A stretch of 64,000 nucleotides of DNA from Apis mellifera (GCF_003254395.2 NC_037649.1:8953931-9017930), one strand, 5' to 3'; counted from the stretch's first letter, positions 39,101 to 54,100 are shown. The notes: generated by a model not told the origin, from the sequence alone. Made by a program: numbers and translations.

Positions 39101-42100
39101 TCTCTCGTTTTCTTTCCCTTTCGCCTTGTTTCTCGCTTTAAGGCCGCTCGTGCTCTCGCCACGATGGAGCAATTGGGGTTTCTCTTTTTTTTTCTTTGAA
39201 AACGGGGTACGAGTGACCGCGATACGATGAGAGAAGAGGGATTCTATGGTTTTATCGATGTTCCAGGCTTAAATTGTCGCGCAAGTTCAAAAACAAAGAA
39301 TCGTATTGTACGATTTGCGTTGTCTGGGAGAAGAGAAGTCAGTTTCTGATGTAAATAACTGTATAAATACGTTTTTTTTTCACTGTCGAATATATCGAAT
39401 ATATATACAATTATATAATCGTAGAGCTGTCTCGGTCTTTAATATTCTTCGTTTTAAGATATCGGAGAAGTTTCTAATCGAAGAAAAAGTAGCGCGCGAC
39501 GATTGGATCGAATAAAGATATAAAAACAATTGGAAGTAGCTCGTATCGAATTTGCGATCGGGTAACGAGCGGCGTGAAAGCCTTTCGCGATTAACCTCGT
39601 TGTCTTGACGGACGCATTGAATCCGTATACGCCGCTCGTTTACGATTTTAAGCTGCTTGAAAGTTCGTTACCCGTGGACGCGCGCGGAATTCGAATCGAA
39701 CGATTGCGAACGATCGAACAAAGTCGTTTTCGAAATTTTATCTCCGAGATGCGCGTTTTTATTATCTTAGGTCAAGTTGAATCTTTTTTTTTTTTACTCG
39801 ATATATTGAAAACGTTCGATCGAAAAAATTAATAAATCGAAGAATAACATTTTGCCATATAATTATTTAATTTCTTTTTTTGGAATATTTCGAAAACAAA
39901 TAAATAATCACTTTCGTCGTGTAATAATTTTTCCAAGTACAAGTTTACAAACTCGATTATTAATTGATCGTTGGATCGGCAAGAAATTAGATATTAAAAA
40001 GAAGGAAGGAAAAAAAATCAGATAAACGGAGTTTCACCGTACGCCAAGCTACCGAGAACTGCGTCTATTCGCGTTAAAAATGCCAGACGAATGTAAGGAG
40101 AAGGCTAGCCAGGTCTCAGACCTTTTCTCACGAGTGAGAATAGGAGAATCGTCCAAAGGCGGGTCACGCGTAGGAAAGTGCGAACGATCGCTAATGAGCG
40201 GGGATATATCGAGACGCGAGACGCGGTGGAATTACGCAATAACGCAATCACCGGTCCGTGGGTGTCGCGTACACGATCCCCAATACCTCGATCGAGGCCT
40301 GTTTACGAATACGTAATACACGCGGAACATTCCATCCGGAATACGCGCGCCACGCCGCTGCACACTCGCTCATTCCGTCGCGCTTTTCACCGTGCGTCGT
40401 GCATGCGAAATATTCGCACCCGCCGACCAACGCGGCTAATCGATTCCTGGACGGGTTAACGTCGATTCGCTCGACGTTTCACCGAGACCATTCCGGTGGA
40501 CGTGTGCCGCTGCCTCGAATGCTTCGCCTCCTCCTCCTTTTATTTTTAACTTGGGCTCGCTTCGGCGATGTCTCGTTACGAGAGATCGTCTATCGTTGTA
40601 ATATTTTTCTATATTTTTCTTTTTATCCTATCGTCCTTTGACTTCTCTCTCTCTTTTTTTTTTAAATTCATGTGGTATTGAAAGGATGTATTCGCGAATT
40701 TTAAATCGAAGGAGAATAATAATATCTGGCGTCATCCATGAAAGATGTAAACGAGAGCAAATACAAAAAGCCTCCAAATCTCCTCGACCGCAATAACTCC
40801 GCCAAAAATCCTCCCCGAAAAAAAAAAAAAAGACAACACAAAACCAATAGCCAACACCGATCCCCCAAATATCGAACACGAAATTAATCCCTGAAACGCG
40901 TGCTTCCCCAACCCTTTGTGCGCGGCTTACTTGAACGGTAAATCGCGTCCCCAACCCTTTCCCCTTCGAAACCTTCGAAACCTCGTGCGGTTACGAGATG
41001 TGTCTCTCTGATCTGTCGAACGGAGCGTGCATTCTGGCACGTGGAAGAAAACAGACTCGAAAACCACGATGTTCGAAGCGACCCGTCAATCGCGAGCCCG
41101 TGGAGGACCAAACACGGCGCGCGAAAACATGTAAAACAAGAAGAATCGGAGAGAGGTTGGGTGTTGGCGGCTAGACAGCCTGCTGCATAATGCAGCACAG
41201 CGACGAGTTCACCCGGCAAATGTTGGACGCTAATACATCTTGATGATAGATAGGGAGCATGTGTTTGGTCTTCGCAATGAGGTTGGTAGGGACGTTAGGG
41301 ATATTACGAGGAAGAGAGGGATCGTGTATGGCTACGTTGGACAAAGAGAAAGCGAATTGTTCCTGGGTAAGAAACGGAGAAGAGCGGAAAGGGTGAAAAG
41401 GGAGGGGAGAGAGAGAGAGAGAGAGAAACAAGGGAAGAGAAACCGTTGGACCGAAGGAATGGCGGAAGATCGAAGAAAGTTGAGGCGAAAATGAGAAGAA
41501 GAGTCTCTGAAAATGTAGCTGAGAATCGTGGAAAATGAGCAGGATGAAGAAGGATGGAACGATAGAGGGAAGATATAGGAGGAGAAAGATGGAGAGAGAA
41601 ACAGGAAGGGAGGAGAGAGAGAGAGAGAGCAGGGTGTTCCAGAGGTTTCCAGAGGGGTTCAGGGAGGGTAGAGGCAGGCTGGGGATGACTCTCAGGGGGT
41701 GGAACTCAGAGGGTTGGCCAGGTTCGCCGGCGTTCGCTCTCGCGAGTTGCGATGCCGAGCACGTCGCCGTCAGACGAGCGTACGTGCGACACGACTACGC
41801 TTTTACGCCACTCTCTGCCTCTATCCTTGCCTCCTGACTGCTCTCTCCTTCTCTTTATACTCTTCTTCTTCCTCCTGGGCGACCACCATCCCTCCGCTTG
41901 TTCCGGGCTGCGCCGTGCTCTAACGCCATCCCCCTTTTCCTCTTTTTCTTACTTCTATTTCGCCTACTTTCATCCCACACACCGACACAAAGCTTTCTAA
42001 CTTCGTTCTCGAGGATGTTTTTAATAATGCCGGAGCTTGTTCCGCTACGACGAACACTCTCGGATAGCCGGGGAATCGAATGTCGCGTGCTCGAAATGGG

Positions 42101-45100
42101 GATACGATTAGCGATGAGATGCTAACGATAAAAATTTAACATTTTATAAGAGGGGTAAGATAATATAGGTGCAAAGAAAGAAGTATTATTTAGAAGATAA
42201 TATTTAGTTAGATTACATTATTAATGATTCAAGTTTAATTACGCTTTTTCGTGTAATTTCTTTGTTGCATTAAAATTGTTATTGAAAAAAATCTATTTTA
42301 AAAGAGTGAATAATTTTACGCCATCTATAATCGTTATTTTTATTGAAAGATGCTTTTACTCGGACGATAGGAAGATTCTTGTCTTTGCTGAACTCTCGGA
42401 AATAGTATCGGTAAAGCAAGCTTAGTTACCGACGAACGAAATTTTATCGACACTTGTTATATATAATATACTTATTTTATATATATATATAAATTTTCTA
42501 ATTAAAATATATGTTTCATTTATTCGTAAGTATAATAATTTTGCGTATTTTGACGCGTCGATAATATTTCATTATTAACATGAACGGATATTATTCCAAT
42601 TTATCTATGAATGGTAAGAATGGAATATTTTTTAACGATAATCCATTTTTTAAATATACAATAAATAAATTAAAATTATAAAACTTAACAAAAACTTAAT
42701 AAATATGTAAAATATAAATTTTAAGCAATATATCATATAATTATAAATTAATATTTATTATTATAAATATCATTATTAACATTGTTATAAATATAAAATT
42801 ATTAAAATTATTATTAACTTATACTATTATTTATAAAATTTTAATTATAAAAATTCAAAATATAATATAAATATGATATAAAAATCATTTTTCATGCCAT
42901 TCGCGAAAATTATGTATTTATTTTAAATTTAATCAATTTATATTAAATTTTTATTGCTGTAATGAAAAATTATTAGCTACATAAATTAATAATAAAATAT
43001 TTTTACAATTATAAGTCGAAAATTAATATCGTACAATATAATATAATAATAAATTTAACTTTAATTGATAAAAATATATTTCAATTATTATGTTTATTAT
43101 TATAATAAATTATTTAGTGTATAAACTAACAATAAAAATCTAAAAGTTGTTAAATTATTGATTATTATATTGAAAAAATCGATTTTAATACGACGTATAT
43201 CTTTGGTAAACTTCGCGCCGCGAGCGTTTATAAATACAAGGCAAGGGGACAGAGCGATCATTTCGTATCGAACGTTCGTAGCGAGCACATCGTTACTAAA
43301 TTCTTATAACGATAATTTTCAATTATTTATTTTTATAACAAATTTATCCTAAATTAATAGTTAATATAATTTTACAATATATTATTTATTGATTTTATTT
43401 TTTTAATAATTAATTTATTCATATTTATTTATATAACATACAATAATTATTTATTTATTTATACATTTATTTATTGTTTTTTAGTTTTTATTATTTATTT
43501 TTTTATTCTTTCTTTTATTTATAGATTTATTTATATATTTATTTATTTTTTAATTTCTATAATGTAATATAAATTAATTATAATAATTTATATTTCGTTT
43601 TTTATTTTTTTTTATTTATAGATTTATTTATATATTCATATGTTTTTTAATTTCTATAATGTAATATAAATTAATTATAATAATTTATATTTCGTTTTTT
43701 ATTTTTTTTTATTTATAGGTTTATTTGAATATTTATGTATTTAATCATTTATTTATTTTTTTATTTCTTTTTTGATTTTGATTTATTTATTGTATTTATT
43801 CATTTACTTACTAATGATTTATTTATTTATTTTTTATCATATTAATTATAATAATTTATTTTCTTATTATATTTCTTATGTTATATGTAGGTCTCGATAT
43901 AGTTACTTTCTCGTTGATGAGATCCGGTAATTGGCATCGGTTTTCATATTATTTTTTGATTAAAAAAATTTTATTACAAATATTTCATTTAAAAAATTAT
44001 GATTAGAATATTATATTAAGAAGATTAGTTTTTAAAAAATTGATGCCAAGCTAAGAAGTATTTTTTTTTAATATGGTATGTACAGAATTTTATTTTTTAT
44101 TTTATATACAAATTTTTGATAAAATTTTTATATTCTATGTATTTAGATATAATATATCTTAGTAGCTTTTTTTTCTTTTTTTTTTTTTTTTTTTTTTTTA
44201 ATAAAACAAGTATATTCTTAATGCAAACATTAGTTAATAAATAAATATTAGATTATATTTATTGTAAGCGCATTTCGTATCAAGATATATTCTTTAATTT
44301 AACGCCTTTTTTATTTTCCTTCGTTTTCTTCGAATCTTGTTCGATTCATTGTCAATTACAGTAGTCAAAATTATTGGATTCTATTTTCGATGATTAATCA
44401 AAGGTTTTTTTAATCTATTGATACTTTCATGTATTCGGAGAGAATTAGATCTTGTAGTTGACGTCGTTTTGGTAATTCGGTCAAGGATCTTTCCTGTGTT
44501 AATGTCATTGGGACACGAGATGTTTTTTTATTAGGCCATTGTCATAATCTAGTGAATATCATCAGTTCCATGATATTTATAAGTCTAGTGATATAAATTG
44601 TAATAGAAGAACGGTAGTAATTGAAAGGTTGACGTTTAGATTTCTTTTTCATTTTTATTAGTCCTTTCTCAACGTTTATTTTTCTCTCCGGCGTTAATTT
44701 TCTTTTTGGACACTCGCGTTTTTTGGACAAACTCTCTCTTGTTGAGTATCGCAGTTCCTTTTAATATAAATAATCAATATTTAAAATTTTTTCGCTTTAA
44801 ATTAATGAAGAATAATTTTGATACGGATGCTGCAAATAAGTGTTATGTATTATAGATTTTAGATTTAGTATTAAGTTAATAAAATTTCACGACGAAGGAC
44901 AATATAGGATTTTAATTTTATTTATAAAATTTTATTTATTTTCGTTATAATTTATTATATGTAATTTATTTGTATCCGTGTATGCGTGTGATTTTTCGGC
45001 GTGATTTGTCGGTCTGATGTGTGAATGATAAATTGCGATTATTATAAAAAAAATCATATTATAAAGACACATGTATTGTATTCCATAAATAATATTCATA

Positions 45101-48100
45101 ATAAAAATAATTTTTACATTATTCTTGTTTTTGATTATTTATATTTAAATTTACTTTATGTTTGCAATATTTTTTTATTTTTTTGTTTTTTTTTTTTTAA
45201 TAGAAAATATAAAATTTTTTTTTTAATAATCTGAAATGTAAATGAAAATAAAAAAAGAAGGATTCAAATAAACTTGCAAAAAAAAAGGAAAAGATGAAAA
45301 AATTTAAAAACAATTTAAAAAAATTATAAAAAAATTAAAAGAAAAATAATAAAATGAAAAAATAAAGAAAATATCAATATTTATAAAAAGAACAAATATA
45401 AAGTTAAAAAAAATTTTAAATGAAATAAGTAAATTAATTAAAAAGATACAAAAATTAACAAAAAAAAAATAATGAAGAATTGGAAATTATTTATTTTACA
45501 TTATAATTAATATCTTTAAAATTTAAAATTTATTTATAGATAGAATGATGTAGAATAAATATTGAGGCGCCATCTCTTGATTATCAAAATCATTTCCAGG
45601 TGAGATTATCCTTCTCGAAATATTCAAAAGATGGCGCTAGTTCACAATTCCTATTCCAATTTATCCTGCCTTTAAAAAAATATCTTTGACATCTTGACAA
45701 AAGATTGTATTCATAGTCAATTAGTTACTCTATTCCTATTTATTTTATTTATTCCTATTTCCTTTTTTGCTGTCTTCGTATATAATTATCAAATATAATA
45801 ATCAAATGTTTCTTTTTTTCCTTATTATTCATCTCTTTACATTTCTATTTAAATAATTTTTGAATTATAATTAATTTATATGTGCATTCTTTCTTTGAAT
45901 ATACATTTAATATATACATTTTGTCGATAAGTTAGATGACGACCGAAAAATTTTGATCAGCGCCATCTCGCGTTTGGATCACCGAAGCTCCGACTTGTTA
46001 CTAGCATAACATGATATGCAAGGAGGTATGCGAACTCAAAGACAAGGAAAGCAACATTGTGCGAAAAGGACAGAGAGCATCCCCCACCACTTCGGTAAAC
46101 GTTATATAGAAAATTTATTAATAACTCAATTTTTACGCAAAATTTACGCACTTTTAAGATTGCATCTTGAAGCTAGAACTCCAAGCAACTTTTTCATATC
46201 GATTTTAATGCAAAATTCTGTTTCGTTAATTAATTATTAACAATTAATACGTCATAATTTTAATACATCGATGACGCCATATCGAAAATTTATTAATTAC
46301 TCGTTTTCTACGCAAAATTTATAAACTTTTAAGATTACATCTTGAAACTAGAACTCCAACTAACTTTCTCATATCAATTTTAATGCAAAATTCTTTGTTG
46401 TTAATTAATTATTAACGATTAACGCGTTATACTTATGATACATCGGAGACGCCATATTGGAAATTCATTAATTACTCGTTTTCTACGCAAAATTTATAAA
46501 CTTTTAAGATTAAATCTTGAAGCTAGAACTCCAACTAACTTTCTCATATCAATTTTAATGCAAAATTCTTTGTTGTTAATTAATTATTAACGATTAACGC
46601 GTTATACTTATAATACACCAGAGACGCCATATTGGAAATTCATTAATTACTCGTTTTCTACGCAAAATTTATAAACTTTTAAGATTAAATCTTGAAGGTA
46701 GAACTCCAACTAACTTTCTCATATCAATTTTAATGCAAAATTCTTTGTTGTTAATTAATTATTAACGATTAACGCGTTATACTTATGATACATCGGAGAC
46801 GCCATATTGGAAATTCATTAATTACTCGTTTTCTACGCAAAATTCTCGCACTTTTAAGATTACATTTTGAAGCTAGAAGTCTAAGCAACTTTCTCATATC
46901 GATTTTAATCCGAAATTCTATTCCATTAATTAATTATTAATGATTAATGGTGTTCAGTTACGGATCGGGAGATTGCGATTAATACATTCTTAACAATAAT
47001 CGTTAATAATTAATTAACGGGAAAGAATTTTCCATTAAAATTGATATGAGAAAGTTAGTTGGAGTTCTAACTTCAAAATGCAATCTTAAAAGTTTATAAA
47101 TTTTGCGTAGAAAACGAGTAATTAATAAATTTTCGATATGGCGTCATCGACGTATTAAAATTATGATGCATTAATTGTTAATAATTAATTAACGAAACAG
47201 AATTTTGCATTAAAATCGATATGAGAAAGTTGCTTGGAGTTCTAGCTTCAAGATGCAATCTTAAAAGTGCGTAAATTTTGCTTAAAAATTGAGTTATTAA
47301 TAAATTTTCCATATAATGTTTATCGAAGTGGTGGGGGATGCTCTCTGTCCTTCTCGCACAATGTTGCTTTCCTTGTCTTTGAGTTCGCATACCTCCTTGC
47401 ATATCATGTTATGCTAGTAACAAGTCGGAGCTTCGGTGATCCAAACGCGAGATGGCGCTGATCAAAATTTTTCGGTCGTCACCTAACTTATCGACAAAAT
47501 GTACACATTAAATGTATATCGAAAGAAAGAATGCATATATAAATTAATTATAATTTAAAAACTACTTAAACAGAAATGTAAAATATCATAAAATGGAATA
47601 TTAAGAAATATAAAAGAAATATGGACATTTATAAAGAATTTACGCATATATAAATTATATACATTTTATATATCGTAAGATTCTTTATATTCTCATATAT
47701 TTTTTATGTATTGTTTTCTTGTGTCTTACATGTATTTCTTTTTGTGCTTTCTATTAAAAAGAAAAGTATTGTAAATAAATAAGATAAAAAGTAAATTACA
47801 TTAAATTTCAAGAGAAATTTCGAGCATAATTAAATATTAATCAAATATCTATATATTTTTATACAATCAATATATATAAATCCATTTATAAACGTATAAA
47901 AATATATATGAAAAATTCACAAGACACGAAAAAATAAGAATCCATATAAAATACGGGAAAAAAGAAATGTTTAGCTTTTTAGAAAGCCATACTCATTCTT
48001 CGCCGATTGTCGAGTGAAATTGTTTAAATAAGATGTCGTTTCTTAAACACGATTCCTAACACAATGTTTACGAGATGGACATATAAAAATTCTTACCGTG

Positions 48101-51100
48101 ATTCGATTAATTCTCTCGTCGAGGACGTGCGGCTGCTCCAACATGATCTCGTACGAGAAAAGTCTGTCGTGCGCAGCTTTGAATTCCGTGCGCAGAGTGG
48201 TTAACTCCCGGTGAAGCGCAGTGGCCATCTGTGTTTCCTCCACTCTGGTGGTCAAGGATTCCCATTTCTCCAGCATGCCTGGAACACGAGATCGTTAAAC
48301 AACAAACTGTCGCTTCGAACAAATAATCGATCGGATTAAATGAAAAGGAAAATGGAATATTTATCATCGGGTAAGAATTTTCCTAAAAATAGATGGATAA
48401 TTGGAAGGGGGGAATTATCGGTAATTTAATTGGAAAAAATGATAAATATCCGCTCCGTTACAGTTTCGAAACGACGGTTGCCTCGCGTTACATCAGTGAA
48501 AATAAATCGGATATTTAAGCAGCTTAAACGTTGCACGCACGCATACGGGATCCGCGGCATACGGCTTCAATGACCCGCTTCTTCTCTCATACTTTCCTCC
48601 GACACTTTCTTCCTTGGGATCCATCCTTAAAAATATATTTATGGACCGATTCGAGCCGGCCGATATCCTTTTGTACGAACGTGAATCGAATTTAATAACT
48701 TTCACTTTCACCAGAAACCGTCCGTTTCTTTCGTCTAAAATTAAATCTAACCCCGAAGAGATTGAGGAAAGAAAGAAACGAAAGAAAGTAACGTAGTTTC
48801 GATCCATCGTATGATATTTTCTCCGGGAAGAATGATGGAAAAATTAATACAGCTATGTACATATGCTTTCCCCCATATTTTCCACTCTCTACAACATCCG
48901 GAATGTTTTCCAATCTGATACGCGCGTCTCGAATTCGTTTCGAACGAAACGAAGCCTTCTGGGACTAACTTTTCCTCGAGAATCCACTCTAAAAGTATGG
49001 AGGAAAAATTGTCAGATCAGCATCCTTCTATTTATTCTATTTATTCCGCGCGTGACTCGACATCGATCGATTAAAGTGAACGAGAAAGAGATGGAGGATC
49101 CTTGGTTCACACAATCGCAACTCTTGCATCTCCTATAACACGATCCGTTGATCAATTTTTCCATGTCGGAACACGACACCCTCTCGTCCCCGTGTTCGAT
49201 CACACCCGTGTTCCAGTTCAATTAAACACGAGTTAGTTATCCGCCAAGTGTCTTCCACGAGTTCTACAAGGGAGATAAATTATTGGGTGAAAGCCGATCG
49301 AATTCCTCCCCTCCCCCTTTCTTTCTGCGCAACACGGTACAACCGTGACCGACAACGTATCCAAGTTAATTATCGTCCCAGGTAAATAGAAGCATAGAAA
49401 TTGGAAGAGAGAGAGAGAGAGAGAGAGAGATTAGGGGAGAAAGGAGCGCGGTATTCGGATAATTTGCGCAACAGGTGCGAATTAAACGATGATCGACGAG
49501 TTGATAATAAAGTTGATGTTTCCCTCGAAAAAGTGGTACACGCAAGTCGGATTAATTTTCTTTCACGAGTTTGAGTTTGAGTGCGTAGGTGAATCGTTGC
49601 TTGGGATGGAACAGTATTAATTTGCGTAGAATCATTAACGAGGATGATGTCGCGTGATAAAAATAGCGCGAAGGTCTTGTTATCGATTCGCGCGAAAATC
49701 TTTCCGATCAAAAGCTCGTGCGCTCTTTTTCTTTTTTCTTTTTTAATTGCAAAAAGATGGATCCATGGAGAAGTAATAGCGCTTTCGTCGTTTCGTTTCT
49801 GCGCAATGCGACGCGTTCTCTAGACTGCGGTGGAAAATCTCGCGGCAAGTTTTTCGCGGAGGAGGTTTTCTCGAAGGAGAGAGAGAGAAAAAATAACTTT
49901 CACTCTGTCACGGGTGGTTGACAAAAACAAACGTGCGGCGGAGTTATCAAGTGAAATCTGGAATTCCTCTCCTCCGCGGGAGGAAAACGGGTCCTGAAAG
50001 GTGAAAACGAAAAGAAAATCTTGCAACCTTTTTTTTTTTTTTCATTCCTTTGCAAAGTTGCACCGCGTATGAATATTAATCGTTTCGTTATCTATTTCTG
50101 ATCGCAGAAACACGAGGAAAGTTTCCTCTTTCTTCCCTCCTCTCAATTATTTAACTCGTCAATCTTTATCAAGAGGAAAAGAAATATAATATAATCGGAG
50201 AGAAATTGTAATATAACGTTATACTCTTTCTCTCTCTCTTTCTTTTTCTCCAACAGAAACGTATCTTTTGTATTTTTGCTATTCACGAGTAAAAAGTCAA
50301 TCACGTATTCAACAATTATAACCCGATAAATCATCCACTCTCTCACCGTTCGAAAAATTTAATCTCCACAATCTTATTTATTACAAAAAAAAAAAAGAAA
50401 TAAAGAAAGAAAAAGAAAAGAAGGCGAGAAGAAAATATAATTTCACATTCCATGTTTCCATCCATGTAAAACGAAAAAGAAATAAAGAAAGAAAGATTGT
50501 ACGAAACAAGAAGCAACGATAACCACAATGATCCGCGTATCATCAACGACACGCTCGTTGACAAATACTCGAGAAGATAGGAGGAAGAGCTGTCGTGTAA
50601 CACAGACGACAGAGCGCGAACAGAGGTCGAAGATGGTGGAGAGCGTGCGATGAATTTCACACTGACCTACAGGAAACGATGGAATGTGTGGAATAAATCG
50701 TGGTGTGCGTGTTATCACGCTCGAACGATCGCGCTCAGTAGAGCAGAAATCGGTAGGCGAGTGTGCACAGCGCGCCTCTCCTCTCCCGTCTTTTTCCTCG
50801 CCTTGCCTCTTTCGAGGACGAAGTGGAACAAAGAATTGGAAATTCGAATAATCGATAAATTACGCGACATATGTCCACGCGCACACGCGTATGCGTACGG
50901 TGAGTATTTAATTTTACGGTTGTTGAAAGAAGGAATTAGCCGTAGGGGGGAAAAATGAGGAGGGGAAGTAATTAATCTCTTGGCGAGGAACTTGAGAGTT
51001 CGAGAGTTCGAAAGATCGATGCTAGTGTTTATTCTTAATATATATTGAACGAAGATTTATTGTGAAATTTCTCCTTATGAAATTTATTTCAATTAACCGA

Positions 51101-54100
51101 AACTACCGTAAAATTGGAACAATTGGAAATATCGAGAAGAAGAAGAAGAAGAATCGAGGGATCGAGCGCGTTAAAATTGAACGAGTTTTTTTTCTTTTCT
51201 TTTTTTCCAGTTTTATGAAAAAGTATTAAAAGATATGTACTTTCGAAGGATCGAAGTTAAGACGTAATAAACCATTCAGGATCCAGTTGACTGAAAAACG
51301 CGTAAATCAATCGCAACGAAAAATCCGTTGTACAACTGTAATTCCCCATTAACAGCATCCACAGTCGATAATCGAGCAAATGGAAGCATGAAAAACTGAA
51401 TGGAGCTGAAAGCATGGTACACAACAGACAGATCCTTAACCACCGGCGGCAAATAATTTCTCGATCGTCTTAAGCCCGATTATCGCGCAAACGGATTAAC
51501 TTGATTTATATAAGACACTTTTCATCGGAACAGAATCGCGAAAGATGTTATTATTTACTTTCTCCTGGAATCGCGTGTTCGACGATTTATCGTTAGAGAA
51601 ATGGTCGCGTGTCGCGTTGATTAATTAACGCCCTCCACGGGAACCAGCATTCTCGAAGAACGCGTCTCAATTAACAGAAAAATAAGCTTTTAAACGATCT
51701 ATCGCGCGTTCCATTATTCGTGTTATTGATATTCGATTCTTCCATTTACGATCGATAAAAATAACGTGTGAGAGAACGAGACAAGCATATCGAGCGCTAA
51801 TCGTTCGCATTTGTTCGCGAACGATGGAAGATGATATATCGGCAACGGAACATTTCCACTTGGGATTAAAAAATTTGAGCAGAAATGTGTAATAAAAATG
51901 GACTGCACTAGTTAAAAACGAGGTAATTAAATGGATGGGAGGGAGGGATGATCCGTGGTACACGCCCACGCGCGTGTTATGAAAGTGGAAGCGGCCACGT
52001 CGAAACGGGTCAACGTTAACGCGAGAATGAATGCAAGCTCGTTAATCAACTATCTTCTAAAGTTTCTATCCGATTGGGATCTTGGACAACGGACGATTGT
52101 GCGCCCGGCCTTTTCATTCCTTCCCCTGCGTTTCTGTTTCCAATAAAATGGGACACCGTTGTGCGTGCTTTTCGTCTTTTTTTTTTCTAGCTTTTTCGGC
52201 GGTGTTCGACAAAGGATTAATAACTTGTCAAGATAAATGGAAATATATGTAAATGAATAATTAAATAGAAGATTACAGTTTGCACCATCTTCAAAAATGG
52301 GATCAACGAGCTACAATTTTGTTTCAAGTTTTCTTTGGATCGAATAAAATATAGGAAGGAAGAATTTGTTTCTAATCCGTGGAAAAAATATTTAATTTCC
52401 ATTTTCTTGCTCTGACGCGTTCCCTCGGATGATTCTGCTAGATCCGAAAAGCCGGTTGCAAGAACGAGTTTGTCTTCTCATTTAGTCGATACGATCGACA
52501 TTCCACCGTACGACGGAATTTCTTCGAGGCGAAATTATTAGTAGATCGGTCGAGCGTAATGCGAATTAAGTTTAGTAATCGGGCAGCTATTAATAAAGCT
52601 TGGCTCATTAGACAATGACCGTGAACTTTACGCGTTCCATCGAAGAAGTTTTTATCATTCGTACGCGGAGAATAGGAGGAGTTTTAATTTGGAAGATTGC
52701 CGGCCGACGAAAATTCAAGGCCGAAAACTTGTTCCGTAGAGGTAGAATTATGTCAGAAACATGGCTGCGGTAAAATTAAACGTGAATTCATCCATCCTCT
52801 GGCAGGTAAATATTTGCGACGCAGTAGTAGAAAATAACGCCTCGTACAGGTATAATTCTGTATTTCTCTATTCCAATTTAATTTGTATCAAATTGTATCA
52901 AAATGGAATTTAATTGGATGGATTTCAATTCGATCGAATGACAAACCGATAAATCGAGTTATCAAACAAAACTCGTAAACGATATAAATAACAACGTGTA
53001 TTAATAACAAACTTGCGTGCTCTGTGAACGTAGACACAGATCGATGCATATCTCGCGTAAAACTCGCGATTCGCGTTTCTTTGCGCTTCGCTTTACGATT
53101 TACATTACGAGAATTATTAACGAAAATTGTTTCTCGAATAAAATATCATTGGAGGTAATAAAGTTAGCGTGTATATTCGATTTAGTCGATTTAGTTTTTC
53201 TGAGGCGGCGAAAGAAATACGAAGGAATCAAATTGACAGGTAACGGAACGCTGATGAAGAAGAATACCAGGTTATCTTCCGGGATGATGTCAAGAATTCT
53301 GATCGAACATTGTGAAGGAGAAATTGTGGCGTTTTAAGTAACGAAACGAAAACCAGAACCGATGTGAAAACAAGTTGTAAAAATTTTGGGTTAACGGTAT
53401 TGCTCGATGGAACGTTCAAAAGAAGAAGGAAAAGGAAACAGAAAAAGTCTTTAACTCGAAAACTCAATTATTCGATATTTCCTAGTATCGTTGGCTTAAC
53501 TGTTATTATCGTGCTATTATGTTATTAATTATTCGTTACATCGCAAAGTGATAAAAGGAAAAAGAAAAAATTAAAAAGATTTCAACGGACGAGGAATATT
53601 ACACATTACACGAGGAAGCATACGTACGAGTATCATCCGGTTGATCTTTCGCGATAACTTGCCGATACGCGTAACAGATATCCGGTCCATCTTTCCTAAC
53701 ACCGTTCCCCTCTTTTTCAAACATCATTAAGAATCGAAATTTATTTATCTCTTTTCTTCTTTTCACGCGAATCGTTTAACCGTTTTCTAGTTTACCGTGC
53801 TAATTACACTTTAACTTCTCGAATAATCCACCGTATCCATCCGATTTCACTTAAATCTCCGAGAATTCTCTCTCCATTTTTTTCTCTCTTTTTTCCAAGG
53901 AGAACCTCGTTATATTACTCACTTATTTTATCTTAAGTAATATTAGACTTTAAAATTAACCGTTCCAAATCGTCCTTAGAAGAAGAAGAAGAAGAAGAAG
54001 AAGAAACAATATTTCTTTGAAAAAAGCTGGACAATATCGATCATCAAATTAAATTCGCATTCGATCCTCAAATCGTCGATAACCACTGTTTCGTGAAAGA

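Larger units (their letters stand above)
42130..45540. other. extremely A+T-rich tract
   Basis: Long runs with almost no C or G, apart from the 43.2-kb island and 44.3-44.75 kb, rich in TTTATTTA and AATATAAAT words. No supported gene. Confidence 0.8.
36927..48096 (-). other. klar: klar intron I-J, 11.2 kb, with islands and a foldback repeat
   Basis: The largest intron of the gene in the window. From right to left on the plus map it holds a foldback element (45.82-47.6 kb), an extreme A+T tract (42.13-45.54 kb) with a promoter-like island at 43.2 kb, and CpG-rich blocks at 41.64-41.93 and 38.48-38.99 kb. No additional klar exon is required, since exons I and J join in phase. Confidence 0.7.
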
